Assembly (NCBI GenBank): GCA_003168295.1
Contig: PMST01000488.1
Span: 856-25,177, forward strand
Length of the DNA: 24,322 nt
Direction: 5' to 3'
Source: Actinomycetota bacterium
GTDB taxonomy: Bacteria > Actinomycetota > Actinomycetes > Streptosporangiales > Streptosporangiaceae
The notes under the pieces were generated by a model. That model worked only from the letters and a program-made list of their open reading frames with translations. It had not been told where the DNA came from and did not search any database. Shown in pieces: positions 13,461 through 21,252 of this stretch. A program made the translations under genes and the position numbers. Numbering within the stretch: the first letter of the stretch is position 1; every line of letters starts with the position of its first letter.

Positions 13461-14353
13461 GGCGACGCCGCGGGAGCGTGCCCGTGACCGCCGGGCACGC
13501 CGGCAATGCCGCCGTCGGCCGACGGCAGGCCGGGCAGCGACCCGGACCCGGCCCCGGTCAGGGTGGCCGCGGTGATCCCGACGTGGAAGGGCTCGCCCAC
13601 CGCCATGTTCGGTGCGGTCAGCAGGCCGTGCTCGGCCATCTTCATCGCCACGTAGTAGCGCACCGCGTCCAGCTCGGACAGGCCGAACGCGCGCAGCGAG
13701 ATCAGCTCGCGCATGCGCTCGTCCCGCGGCCTGATCAGGACCTTCACGTCGTTGAGCATGACCCCGTAGACGGACAGGAAGTCCTGCACGTGGCCGCGCA
13801 CCAGCTCGGTGATCTCGTGGATCTTCTCGTTCACCTGCTCCAGCGGCGTGATCTGGACCAGCTGGTTGACGGCCTGCTCGATCACCGGCCCGACGTAGTT
13901 GTTCAGCGCCTCCGTGGTGAGCACGTGCCCGTGGTACGGCATGTGGGTGACCAGCTTGACCGCGTCCTGCGGCGTGTCGATGTGGACGTAGTAGTCGACG
14001 TCGTAGACCAGCTCGGCCAGCTCGCGGGAGAGCGCGACGCCTTTGGCCTTGGCCACGCTCTTGGCCCGGGACACGAACAGCGCCTCGTACTGCCACGGCG
14101 ACTGACCGCCGTAAAAGGCCTGCTGGAAATTGCCGAGCAGCGGACGCTGCGGCGTCTCCACCGGGTACTGGCCGGTCTCGTAGACGTTCAGGACGGCCCC
14201 GCGCGACTTCAGCACACAGAAGTGGTTGCTCTCCACGGTCAGCAGGCTGCCGTTCACGATGTCGTTCCCCGGATAGTGGTACATGAGGATCCCCGGTCCC
14301 ATGACCTCGGTCCCGTCGTGGTTCAGGGTGCTGATGACGCTCCGGATGGCCAT
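13457..14353 (-). CDS. SPFH domain protein, cytoplasmic YdjI/virion-core-like type
   Basis: A 298-residue SPFH (stomatin/prohibitin/flotillin/HflK) protein that lacks an N-terminal membrane helix. The start, with MYHYPGNDIVNGSLLTVESNHFCVLKSRG followed by ETGQYPVETPQRPLLGNF, resembles the soluble 'virion core protein'-like SPFH group, in which a (Y/W)-x-YP-x-(N/D)DI motif opens the domain. AVNQLVQITPLEQVNEKIHEI and LNDVKVLIRPRDERMREL form the distal helices, where family members oligomerise. The tail from about 255 is Gly/Pro/Ala-rich with GGHGHAPAASP. The ATG (14351-14353) has GGAGG eight bases upstream, inside the 3' end of the DUF559 gene five bases away. The GTGA overlap with the 170-aa gene shows tight coupling. 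The function is unknown; SPFH proteins generally build ring or scaffold assemblies. Confidence 0.82.
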   Translation of the reverse strand: MAIRSVISTLNHDGTEVMGPGILMYHYPGNDIVNGSLLTVESNHFCVLKSRGAVLNVYETGQYPVETPQRPLLGNFQQAFYGGQSPWQYEALFVSRAKSVAKAKGVALSRELAELVYDVDYYVHIDTPQDAVKLVTHMPYHGHVLTTEALNNYVGPVIEQAVNQLVQITPLEQVNEKIHEITELVRGHVQDFLSVYGVMLNDVKVLIRPRDERMRELISLRAFGLSELDAVRYYVAMKMAEHGLLTAPNMAVGEPFHVGITAATLTGAGSGSLPGLPSADGGIAGVPGGHGHAPAASP

Positions 14354-14358
14354 GACCC

Positions 14359-15345
14359 TTACCTCCCGATGTCCAGGCCTGTCGCCGGTGACGTGCCAGT
14401 CTGGCGTCTGGCCTGCCGCAGTGCGGCGCGAATCTTCGTCGCCACGTAACCGGGGTTGTACCGCACGATGAAGGCGGGGAAACGGAGCACGCGGTATCCG
14501 CCGAGGATGAAGTCGTTGTCCCGATCCATGTCCGCCCAGTAATGCGCCGCGTCCATGTGATGGATGCCGTCCACCTCGACGATGAGCCTGGCGACCTCCC
14601 ACACCGCGTCGAGCCACCTGCGGCGGCCGCCTGAATCTCTTCGCTGTGCCTGCCGGTCAGGTGCGGGCAGCCGGTGCCGGGTCAGCAGCCGGGTGAGGTC
14701 GAGCTCAGAAAGCGCCTGCGCGCCGCCCGCGATGTCATCGAGCGTGTGCTTGATGACGGCGCGCCGCGGCAACCGCTGGTTTCGCGCTACGACGGCCGTC
14801 AGGTCCGCGACCCGCACAAGCCGTTGCTGCACCCCCGCGGCCAGCACGGCCTGCGCCCCCCGGTCGGTGGCCATCCACGCCGCCGAATCGACCAGTGACC
14901 GCGCTATCCGCGTCCGCGGCGGCATCCGCAGCGGATGAATCTCATCGTCTCCGAGCCGGCGGGAGTAGTGCACAACAACGGGCAGTCCCGGCGATTTTCT
15001 TCGTACCGAGCGAGGCGAGGGCACGAGGAGGTGAATAGGTTCATCGGCCGGCGAGCCACGGCCAGGAAATCCCTGTAGCTGGTCTAGCCGGGCGGCTGTC
15101 AGGCCTGCCAGCACTGCGCCCTGTCCCGCCCACAGGACGGCCGCCCACAGCCGCTGCTTCTCGGTCATGGGCCCGGAGTGGGCTACGACGATGCCGTGAC
15201 ATGGCCGCTGCCATCGACCGCTGATCACGTGCCATCGGAGTTCCGGTCGCGACATCCATTTGAGGGCGGACGTCGTGTTCATGACTCCCTCTTGCTCACG
15301 GAGCAGATCGGCCAAGCCGATCGACTGACCGCTGATTTGGAGCAT
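14359..15345 (-). CDS. DUF559 (Vsr-like) endonuclease-fold protein with AbiEi-like N-terminus
   Basis: A ~328-residue protein. The N-terminal ~60 residues (LLREQEGVMNTTSALKWMSRPELRWHVISGRW, then GIVVAHS) resemble the winged-helix AbiEi/DUF4095-type region often joined to DUF559. The C-terminal ~85 residues are a DUF559 domain of the PD-(D/E)xK/Vsr superfamily: LDAVW at 245-249 supplies D246, VEVDGIHH at 256-263 supplies E257 and D259, and GGYRVLRFPAFIV at 282-294 is the closing strand pair. Such proteins are common and often multicopy in actinobacteria, and their role is unproven. The start is uncertain: I use ATG 15343-15345, which keeps the whole N-terminal domain. A TTG at 15369 and an ATG at 15282, the latter with GAGGG upstream, are alternatives. 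It is first in a tight three-gene unit with the SPFH and 170-aa genes. Confidence 0.78.
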   Translation of the reverse strand: MLQISGQSIGLADLLREQEGVMNTTSALKWMSRPELRWHVISGRWQRPCHGIVVAHSGPMTEKQRLWAAVLWAGQGAVLAGLTAARLDQLQGFPGRGSPADEPIHLLVPSPRSVRRKSPGLPVVVHYSRRLGDDEIHPLRMPPRTRIARSLVDSAAWMATDRGAQAVLAAGVQQRLVRVADLTAVVARNQRLPRRAVIKHTLDDIAGGAQALSELDLTRLLTRHRLPAPDRQAQRRDSGGRRRWLDAVWEVARLIVEVDGIHHMDAAHYWADMDRDNDFILGGYRVLRFPAFIVRYNPGYVATKIRAALRQARRQTGTSPATGLDIGR

Positions 15346-15395
15346 GCGAACACTGTCGCGTAGCAGCAATCAGCCGATGGAATCTGTTGAGAGCC

Positions 15396-15444
15396 TGTGG
15401 ACATACCTCCCGCGCTCTCTCCCAGTGTGGACAACGAGTTGTCC
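15396..15444 (-). promoter_or_regulatory. Two DnaA-box-like sites and an inverted repeat upstream of the DUF559 gene
   Basis: TGTGGACAA at 15426-15434 is the reverse complement of TTGTCCACA, the Streptomyces DnaA-box consensus. TGTGGACAT at 15396-15404 differs by one base, and the two are exactly 30 bases apart in the same orientation. The first also forms half of the inverted repeat GGACAAC-GA-GTTGTCC at 15429-15444. The cluster lies 50-100 bases upstream of the DUF559 start, in promoter position. Confidence 0.4.
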
Positions 15445-15475
15445 GTTCACCGCGTCCCTGTCTCGCGATGGCGGC

Positions 15476-15527
15476 AGATCGTTCGTCAGTTTTGGTCGCC
15501 ATAACAGCCAAAACTGACGAACGATCT
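15476..15527 (-). terminator. Perfect 20-bp inverted repeat after hemL
   Basis: AGATCGTTCGTCAGTTTTGG (15476-15495) and its exact complement (15508-15527) surround a 12-base loop. The repeat begins five bases after the hemL stop, so it is placed to terminate the heme operon or protect its 3' end. No U-tract follows on the minus strand. Its perfection and lower GC content are unusual here, and it could also be a dispersed palindromic element. Confidence 0.65.
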
Positions 15528-15532
15528 TGGAT

Positions 15533-16828
15533 TCAGACGCCCAGCGCGGCGGCGGCGGCCTGGGCGGCGGCGGGCAGGGCCGCGGCGATGCGCGACAGGG
15601 CGGTGTTGTCGTGCGCCGCGGAGACGAACCAGGCCTCGTACGCCGACGGCGGCAGGTAGACGCCGCCGTCCAGCATGGCGTGGAAGAACGCGGCGTAGGC
15701 GGCCGCCGACTGCTGCCTGGCGTCGGCGAACGAGCGGACCGGTTCGGTCCGGCCCAGGAACACCGAGAACAGGTTGCCCGCTTCGGACAGCCAGAACGGC
15801 ACTCCGGCCGAGCTCAGTGCGGACGCCGCGAGCTTGGCCACGGCGTCGGCGGCGGCATCGACCCGCGCGTACACCTCCGGGGTGCAGCCGCGCAGGGTCG
15901 CCAGGCCGGCCGCGGTCGCGAGCGGGTTACCCGACAGCGTGCCCGCCTGGTAGACCGGCCCGGCAGGCGCCAGCCGCGACATGATCTCGGCGCGCCCGCC
16001 GAACGCCGCGCACGGCAGGCCGCCGCCCATCACCTTGCCGAACGTCACCAGGTCACCCGCTACCCCGTCGACGCCGTACCAGCCCGAGGAGGTCACCCGG
16101 AAACCGGTCAGCACCTCGTCCATGATCAGCAGGGCGCCGGCCGACCGGCACATCGAGGCCAGCGAGGCGTTGAAGCCGGCCGCGGGCGGGACGACGCCCA
16201 TGTTCGCCGGGCAGCCCTCCGTGATCACGCACGCGATGGCCGAACCGCGGTCGGCAAACACCGACGCGACGGCGTCGATGTCGTTGTAGGGCAGCACGAT
16301 GGTGTCCGCGGCGGCGGCGCCGGTGACGCCGGGCGAGTCCGGCAGGCCGAACGTCGCCACGCCGGAACCCGCGGCCGCGAGCAAGGCGTCCACGTGCCCG
16401 TGATAGCAGCCGGCGAACTTGACCACCAGCGGGCGGCCGGTGAACCCGCGGGCCAGCCGGACGGCTGACATCGTCGCCTCGGTACCCGAATTGACCAGGC
16501 GGACCTGCTCCACCGGGGTGCGCGCGACGATCGCCTCGGCCAGTTCCACCTCACCAGGGGTGGCCGTGCCGAACGAGGTGCCATCGGCCAGCGCGGCGGA
16601 GACAGCGGCCAGCACCGACGGGTGCGCGTGGCCGAGGATCATCGGTCCCCACGAGCACACCAGGTCGACGTACTCGCGCCCGTCCGCGTCGGTCAGGTAA
16701 GGTCCCGACCCGCGGACCATGAACCGGGGTGCCCCGCCGACCGCGCCGAACGCGCGCACCGGCGAGTTGACCCCGCCCGGCGTGACCTGGCGGGCGCGGG
16801 CGAACAGGGACTCGCTGCGGCTGGTCAT
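15533..16828 (-). CDS. hemL: Glutamate-1-semialdehyde 2,1-aminomutase
   Basis: A 431-residue PLP enzyme that converts glutamate-1-semialdehyde to 5-aminolevulinate, the second step of the C5 heme pathway. It has the full family pattern: [16 protein letters not shown] at 12-27, [21 protein letters not shown] (42-62), [15 protein letters not shown] at 113-127, the [14 protein letters not shown] segment at 202-215, DEVLTGFRV at 237-245, and the PLP lysine K265 in [11 protein letters not shown]. Length is normal. The ATG is at 16826-16828. It is the last gene of the heme operon, 39 bases after the PrimPol-like gene, and is followed by a perfect hairpin. It works directly downstream of HemA, which passes on the unstable semialdehyde. 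Confidence 0.96.
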   Translation of the reverse strand: MTSRSESLFARARQVTPGGVNSPVRAFGAVGGAPRFMVRGSGPYLTDADGREYVDLVCSWGPMILGHAHPSVLAAVSAALADGTSFGTATPGEVELAEAIVARTPVEQVRLVNSGTEATMSAVRLARGFTGRPLVVKFAGCYHGHVDALLAAAGSGVATFGLPDSPGVTGAAAADTIVLPYNDIDAVASVFADRGSAIACVITEGCPANMGVVPPAAGFNASLASMCRSAGALLIMDEVLTGFRVTSSGWYGVDGVAGDLVTFGKVMGGGLPCAAFGGRAEIMSRLAPAGPVYQAGTLSGNPLATAAGLATLRGCTPEVYARVDAAADAVAKLAASALSSAGVPFWLSEAGNLFSVFLGRTEPVRSFADARQQSAAAYAAFFHAMLDGGVYLPPSAYEAWFVSAAHDNTALSRIAAALPAAAQAAAAALGV

Positions 16829-16834
16829 GCCTAG

Positions 16835-16873
16835 AGCCTACTGAGGCAGCCTACTTAAGGAGCCTGCTTAAGC
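16835..16873. repeat. 13-bp imperfect tandem repeat, three copies, between PrimPol-like gene and hemL
   Basis: AGCCTACTGAGGC (16835-16847), AGCCTACTTAAGG (16848-16860) and AGCCTGCTTAAGC (16861-16873) lie head to tail. The third copy covers the stop codon of the PrimPol-like gene. They fill almost the whole 39-base gap upstream of hemL. Confidence 0.7.
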
Positions 16874-17539
16874 CTCGCAGGCGTCGACGATGTACTCGAG
16901 CAGCCGCAGCGCGTCCGGCAGCGGATGCTCGGCCGGCGAGCGGAGCCAGCGCGCGCTCAGGCCCGCCGCGTAGCTCGACGGCGGGGCCAGCACGTAACTG
17001 TCCCGGCAGTGCCACCGCAGGCCGGCCACGACGCTTTCCGGCTCGCAGTCAAGACCGCACGACCACCACTCGTCTTCGTCGGTGGGCGACCCCCTGGTCA
17101 CCACGAAGAACATCACCCTGTCCTGGCCGACCGCCGCCACCGGGCCGACCGCCACCCCGGCCGCCGTCATCCGCTCCAGGGCCGACGTCCCGGCCGCGGC
17201 CGGGACGTCGAGCACATCAAAAACCCGGCCGGTGACGAGTATGACGTTCGCCTCGGGCCGGGTTTCCCACCAGCTCCCAATCACGTTCTCATCGACGGTC
17301 GCCTGCATCTGCCAGGTCGGCGACACCGGGTGAGCCCCGGGCGCGGGACATCCGACCCGGTCGCACGAGCACGCGCGGCCCGGCTCCATCGACCCCCGGA
17401 TGTCGCGGTAAGGATGCGCGCCGGCGCACACCGGCCAGCCCATGGACGCGTACTGCACCGCTACCGCACCGAGCGGCTGGTGCCGTTCCGCCGCCCGGCC
17501 GCGGCCGCCAAGCCCACGGCGCCGCACCACGTCGACCAT
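16868..17539 (-). CDS. PrimPol-like (bifunctional primase/polymerase N-terminal domain) protein
   Basis: A 223-residue protein resembling the single-domain actinobacterial proteins annotated as bifunctional DNA primase/polymerase N-terminal domain. Supporting features are AVQYASMGWPVCAGAHPYRD (26-45), a cysteine cluster CSCDRVGCPAPGAHPVSPTW at 57-76, then IGSWWETRPEANVILVTG, and the strand VFDVLDVPAAAG at about 106-117. In replicative PrimPols the last strand carries a DxD or DxE metal site; here it is DVLD, so catalysis is doubtful. No helicase domain is attached, and no other plasmid or phage gene is nearby. It is flanked by hemB and hemL on the same strand, with a 125-base gap after hemB that contains a hairpin. 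The ATG is at 17537-17539, with GGGAGTGGG upstream. Its role is unknown; a regulatory or nucleotide-binding function is possible. Confidence 0.68.
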   Translation of the reverse strand: MVDVVRRRGLGGRGRAAERHQPLGAVAVQYASMGWPVCAGAHPYRDIRGSMEPGRACSCDRVGCPAPGAHPVSPTWQMQATVDENVIGSWWETRPEANVILVTGRVFDVLDVPAAAGTSALERMTAAGVAVGPVAAVGQDRVMFFVVTRGSPTDEDEWWSCGLDCEPESVVAGLRWHCRDSYVLAPPSSYAAGLSARWLRSPAEHPLPDALRLLEYIVDACEA

Positions 17540-17602
17540 AAAATTCTGCCCACTCCCTGCACTGGATTGTTACCTATCGTAGGGCACGAACCACAGTCCG
17601 TT

Positions 17603-17625
17603 CGGCTCGTTGACCCAGCGAGCCG
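17603..17625 (-). terminator. Hairpin after hemB, possible terminator or attenuator
   Basis: CGGCTCG (17603-17609) and CGAGCCG (17619-17625) form a perfect 7-bp stem with a 9-base loop, 40 bases after the hemB stop and upstream of the PrimPol-like gene. It could reduce readthrough into the last two genes of the run. No U-tract follows. Confidence 0.4.
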
Positions 17626-17664
17626 GCCGTTACGGTCACAGTTTGCCTAACAGCACCGGAGTAC

Positions 17665-18651
17665 TCAGCGGATTAGCCGGCGCGCCACCTCGGTCGCCCA
17701 GTAAGTCAGGATGACGCCGGCGCCGGCCCGGCGGATCGCGGTGAGCGTCTCCATGATGGCCCGGTCCCGGTCCAGCCAGCCCCTCGCCGCGGCCGCCTCG
17801 ACCATCGCGAACTCGCCGCTGACCTGGTACGCGGCCACCGGCAGCGGCACCGTATCCGCGACGCGCCTGATCACGTCCAGGTAGGCCAGGGCCGGCTTGA
17901 TCATCACCATGTCGGCGCCCTCGTCGACGTCAAGCGCCACCTCCCGCAGCGCCTCGACCGCGTTGGCCGGGTCCTGCTGGTGGCTCGCGCGGTCACCGAA
18001 CGCCGGCGCGCCCTCGGCGGCCTCGCGGAACGGGCCGTAGAAGGCGGACGCGTACTTGGCCGAGTAGGCGCACACCCCGACGTCGTCGTGACCGGCGTCA
18101 TCGAGCGCGGCCCGGATCGCCGCCACCTGGCCGTCCATCATCCCGCTCGGCGCGACCAGGTCCGCGCCGGCCCGCGCCTGGGCCACGGCGATCGCGGCGT
18201 ACCGCTCGACGGTGGCATCGTTCCTGACGTAGCCCGACTCGGTGAGCAGCCCACAGTGACCGTGGTCGGTGTACTCGCACAGGCACAGGTCGGCCAGGAT
18301 GACGCAGGCATCGCCGATCTCCGCGCGCAGGTCGGCCAGGGCGAGCGCAGTGATGCCCGCCGGGTCGTCGGCGGCCGAGCCGCGGCCGTCCTTGACCGAA
18401 GGGATGCCGAACACCATCAGCCCGCCGACGCCCGCGGCGGCCGCCTCCGCGGCCGCCTTCCGCAGGCTGTCCCTGGTGTGCTGGACGACGCCAGGCATCG
18501 AGCTGACCGGATGCGGTTCGCCGATCCCTTCCTTGACGAACACCGGCAGCACCAGCTGGCCGGGGCGCAGCGACGTCTCGGCCACCAGCGCGCGCAGGGC
18601 CGGCGTCCGGCGCAGCCGGCGGGGACGGACGACGGGAAAGCCAGCGTTCAT
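17665..18651 (-). CDS. hemB: Delta-aminolevulinic acid dehydratase (porphobilinogen synthase)
   Basis: A 328-residue cytoplasmic enzyme that condenses two 5-aminolevulinate molecules to porphobilinogen. The two Schiff-base lysines are K199 in YSAKYASAFYGPFR and K252 in MIKPALAYLD. DLCLCEYTDHGHCG at 121-134 carries the three cysteines (C123, C125, C133) of the zinc-dependent type rather than the aspartate-rich magnesium type. RRLRRTPALRALVAET and FVKEGIGEPHPVSSMPG are the normal N-terminal segments. The ATG (18649-18651) is preceded by AGGGGG about nine bases upstream. It starts 12 bases after the hemD stop and is part of the rex-hemA-hemC-hemD-hemB run. Confidence 0.97.
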   Translation of the reverse strand: MNAGFPVVRPRRLRRTPALRALVAETSLRPGQLVLPVFVKEGIGEPHPVSSMPGVVQHTRDSLRKAAAEAAAAGVGGLMVFGIPSVKDGRGSAADDPAGITALALADLRAEIGDACVILADLCLCEYTDHGHCGLLTESGYVRNDATVERYAAIAVAQARAGADLVAPSGMMDGQVAAIRAALDDAGHDDVGVCAYSAKYASAFYGPFREAAEGAPAFGDRASHQQDPANAVEALREVALDVDEGADMVMIKPALAYLDVIRRVADTVPLPVAAYQVSGEFAMVEAAAARGWLDRDRAIMETLTAIRRAGAGVILTYWATEVARRLIR

Positions 18652-18663
18652 ATCGGTAACCCC

Positions 18664-20271
18664 CTAGCGCAGCCGGCGACGGGCTCCGCGACGGCGCTCA
18701 CTCGGCCGGCGGACAGGTTCTCCCGCGTCGGCCGCCGCGTCCCGCAGCGTCGCGCCGTACTCGGCCATCGCGTCGACCAGGGCCGCCATCGACGGCTTCG
18801 GCGCCGTCACATCCACGCGCAGCCCGAACTCGGCCGCGGTCTTGGCGGTCTGCGGCCCGATGACGCCGATCACGGTGACCGCGTGCGGCTTGCCCGCGAT
18901 GCCGACCAGGTTCCGCACGGTCGAAGACGAGGTGAACAGGACCGCGTCAAAGCCGCCGCCCTTGATGGCCTCGCGGATCGGCGCGGGCGGCGGTGCGGCG
19001 CGGACGGTCCGGTACGCGGTCACGTCCTCGGCCTCCCAGCCGAGGTCGAGCAGCCGCGCCAGCAACGTCTCGGTCGCGATGTCGGCGCGCGGCAGCAGCA
19101 CCCGGTTGATCGGGTCGAGCAGGTCATCGTAGGGTGGCCAGACCTCGGCTAGGCCCTCGGCCGACTGGTCGCCTTCTGGTACCAGGTCCGGCCGGATGCC
19201 GAACTCGAGCAGCGACGCGGCGGTCTGCTCGCCGACGGCGGCCACCTTTACGCCGGCGAACGCCCGGGCGTCCAGGCCATACTCCTCGAACCGTTCCCGG
19301 ACCGCGCGGACCGCGTTCGCTGAGGTGAAGGCGACCCACTGGTACCGGCCTGTGACCAGGCCCTTGACCGCGCGCTCCATCTGCTGCGGCGTCCGCGGCG
19401 GCTCCACCGCGATCGTCGGCACCTCTTCGGGCACGGCGCCGTACTCCCGGAGGCGCTCGGACACCACGGCCGCCTGCTCCTTGGTCCGCGGCACCAGCAC
19501 CCGCCAGCCGAACAGCGGCTTGGTCTCGAACCACGACAGCCGGTCCCGGCCCGCCACCGCGTCACCCACCACCGCGATGGCCGAGCCCCTGGTGTTGGCC
19601 AGGGACACGCCCGCGGCCTTGAGGTCCGGCCCGATCCGGCCCAGCGTGGTGACTACCGTCTGCTGGGCGCTGGTGGTGCCGTCCCAGGTGATGGCGAATT
19701 TGGTCGCTTCCGGCCAGCCCGCCGCGATCAGCATCTTGCCCAGCTCGGCGGGCCCCGCGTCGGCGCCGATCACGACCAGCGTGGCCGGGCTGTACGCCAC
19801 CTGGCTGACCTCGGCGGCGTGGATCACCCGCAGCTCGCCTGACCGGTCGTTGGCCAGCGGAATGCCCGCGTAGGCGGGGACCGCGGTGGCCGCGGGCACG
19901 CCGGGCACGATCTCGAACCTGACCCCGGCCTTCGCGCACGCCGTCGCGTCCTGTTGGGCGCCGCTCAGCAGCGGATCGCCGCTGAACAGCCGGACCGCGA
20001 GCTGGCCGTTCTTCGCCGTCTGCACGAGCAGCCGGGCCGTGGCTCCGTCGACGGGATCGGCCAGGGTCGCATCCTGGCGCAGGTAACGCCGGGCGATGGC
20101 CGCCAGGTCTGGGCCGGCGATGACCACGCCGGCCTGCCCGAGCAGCTCGGCCGCACGCACCGTCAGCAGCCCCTCGTCGCCGGGACCCGCCCCGATCAGG
20201 GCGACCCAGCCTGCTTCCCGCTGCTCCGCAGCGGGACCCGAAGAACCCGGAGAAACCTGGCTAACGCTCAC
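18664..20271 (-). CDS. hemD: Fused uroporphyrinogen-III C-methyltransferase / uroporphyrinogen-III synthase
   Basis: A 535-residue fusion. Residues about 21-245 are a SUMT/CobA-type tetrapyrrole methylase (VALIGAGPGDEGLLTVRAAELL at 23-44, FSGDPLLSG, then FEIVPGVPAATAVPAYAGIPL). Residues about 258-505 are a HemD domain (GWRVLVPRTKEQAA; VAFTSANAVRAV; VLFTSSSTVRNLV; VTVIGVIGPQTAKTAAEFG), which cyclises hydroxymethylbilane to uroporphyrinogen III. In classical SUMT the SAM pocket reads GGDP; here it is SGDP, as in the Streptomyces-type fusion, so methylation activity (leading to siroheme or cobalamin) is less certain than the synthase activity. The C-terminus is a basic arginine-rich tail. The GTG start (20269-20271) overlaps the hemC stop as GTGA, so the two are translationally coupled. 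The hemB start follows 12 bases after its stop. Confidence 0.92.
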   Translation of the reverse strand: MSVSQVSPGSSGPAAEQREAGWVALIGAGPGDEGLLTVRAAELLGQAGVVIAGPDLAAIARRYLRQDATLADPVDGATARLLVQTAKNGQLAVRLFSGDPLLSGAQQDATACAKAGVRFEIVPGVPAATAVPAYAGIPLANDRSGELRVIHAAEVSQVAYSPATLVVIGADAGPAELGKMLIAAGWPEATKFAITWDGTTSAQQTVVTTLGRIGPDLKAAGVSLANTRGSAIAVVGDAVAGRDRLSWFETKPLFGWRVLVPRTKEQAAVVSERLREYGAVPEEVPTIAVEPPRTPQQMERAVKGLVTGRYQWVAFTSANAVRAVRERFEEYGLDARAFAGVKVAAVGEQTAASLLEFGIRPDLVPEGDQSAEGLAEVWPPYDDLLDPINRVLLPRADIATETLLARLLDLGWEAEDVTAYRTVRAAPPPAPIREAIKGGGFDAVLFTSSSTVRNLVGIAGKPHAVTVIGVIGPQTAKTAAEFGLRVDVTAPKPSMAALVDAMAEYGATLRDAAADAGEPVRRPSERRRGARRRLR

Positions 20272-21212
20272 TGCACATCATTCCCGACGCTCGTCCGTGC
20301 CTGCGGCACGCTGATGAGATCTCCCGCCCCCGACCCAAGCAGCTCCGCTGCCAGGTCACGGCCGAGCTGGCTGGCGTCAGCACCTGGCGCGACGCCGTGC
20401 GCGCGCAGCACACGGCTCCCGTCGGTGCTCATCACGGCGGCCTGCATCCGAAGCTGCTCGAATCCGGCCGCGTAGGCGCCGACCGGCGCGCTGCAGCCGG
20501 CCTCGAGCGCCTCGAGCAGGCTGCGCTCCGCGGTGACGGCGGCCATGCTCGGGTAATCGGTCACGGCCCCGAGCAGAGCGGCGAGCCCGGGCTCGTCGCT
20601 CCGGCATTCCACCGCCAGCGCTCCCTGGCCGGGAGCCGACAGCATCTCCTCCGGCTCGAAGACCTGAGTGACGGCGCTGACGCGTCCGATCCTGGCCAGG
20701 CCGGCCAGGGCTAGCACGACGGCGTCGAGCTCGCCCGCCTCCACCTGGCTCAGCCGGGTGTTGGCGTTCCCGCGAATCGGCACGCACCGCACGTCGGCCC
20801 GGAGGCCGAGCAGTTGCGCGGCCCGCCGCGGCGAGCCGGTGCCGATCGTGGCCCCGGCCGGCAGATCGGCCAGTTTGGCGCCGTCCCGCGCGATCAGCGC
20901 GTCCCTGGGATCATCCCGCGGCGGTACCGCGGCCAGCACGATGCCCGCCGCGGGACCGGTGGGCAGGTCCTTCAGCGAATGTACGGCCAGGTCCACCTCG
21001 CCGCCGAGCAGCGCCTCACGCAGCGCGCTGACGAAGACGCCGGTCCCGCCGATCTGGGTCAGCTGCGCCCGGCTGACGTCGCCCAGCGTCGTGACCCCGA
21101 CGATCTCGACTCCGCGGCCGGTCCGCTCGGTGATCAGGTCAGCCACCCGGCGGGACTGCGCGATGGCCATCGGGCTCCTGCGGCTGCCGAGCCTTAGCGT
21201 GTGTTCTTTCAC
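20268..21212 (-). CDS. hemC: Porphobilinogen deaminase (hydroxymethylbilane synthase)
   Basis: A 314-residue cytoplasmic enzyme that links four porphobilinogens into hydroxymethylbilane. Key residues are present: C240 in EAGCSAPVGAYA carries the dipyrromethane cofactor, D82 in VHSLKDLP is the catalytic aspartate, and the arginines of GSPRRAAQL (126-134) and RGNANTRL (147-154) bind the acidic side chains. LRLGSRRSPMAIAQS at 6-20 and SAPGQGALAVECR at 192-204 are family landmarks. The GTG start (21210-21212) has GGAGGAGGG seven bases upstream. It is 40 bases after hemA and overlaps hemD. Confidence 0.97.
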   Translation of the reverse strand: MKEHTLRLGSRRSPMAIAQSRRVADLITERTGRGVEIVGVTTLGDVSRAQLTQIGGTGVFVSALREALLGGEVDLAVHSLKDLPTGPAAGIVLAAVPPRDDPRDALIARDGAKLADLPAGATIGTGSPRRAAQLLGLRADVRCVPIRGNANTRLSQVEAGELDAVVLALAGLARIGRVSAVTQVFEPEEMLSAPGQGALAVECRSDEPGLAALLGAVTDYPSMAAVTAERSLLEALEAGCSAPVGAYAAGFEQLRMQAAVMSTDGSRVLRAHGVAPGADASQLGRDLAAELLGSGAGDLISVPQARTSVGNDVQ

Positions 21213-21252
21213 CCGCGCACCCTCCTCCGGCCGTGCCCGCGTGGACTGCCGT

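Noticed and set aside
15426..15434. Replication origin suggested by DnaA-box-like sites
   Set aside because: Only two sites, no AT-rich unwinding region and no dnaA/dnaN neighbours; kept only as possible regulatory sites.
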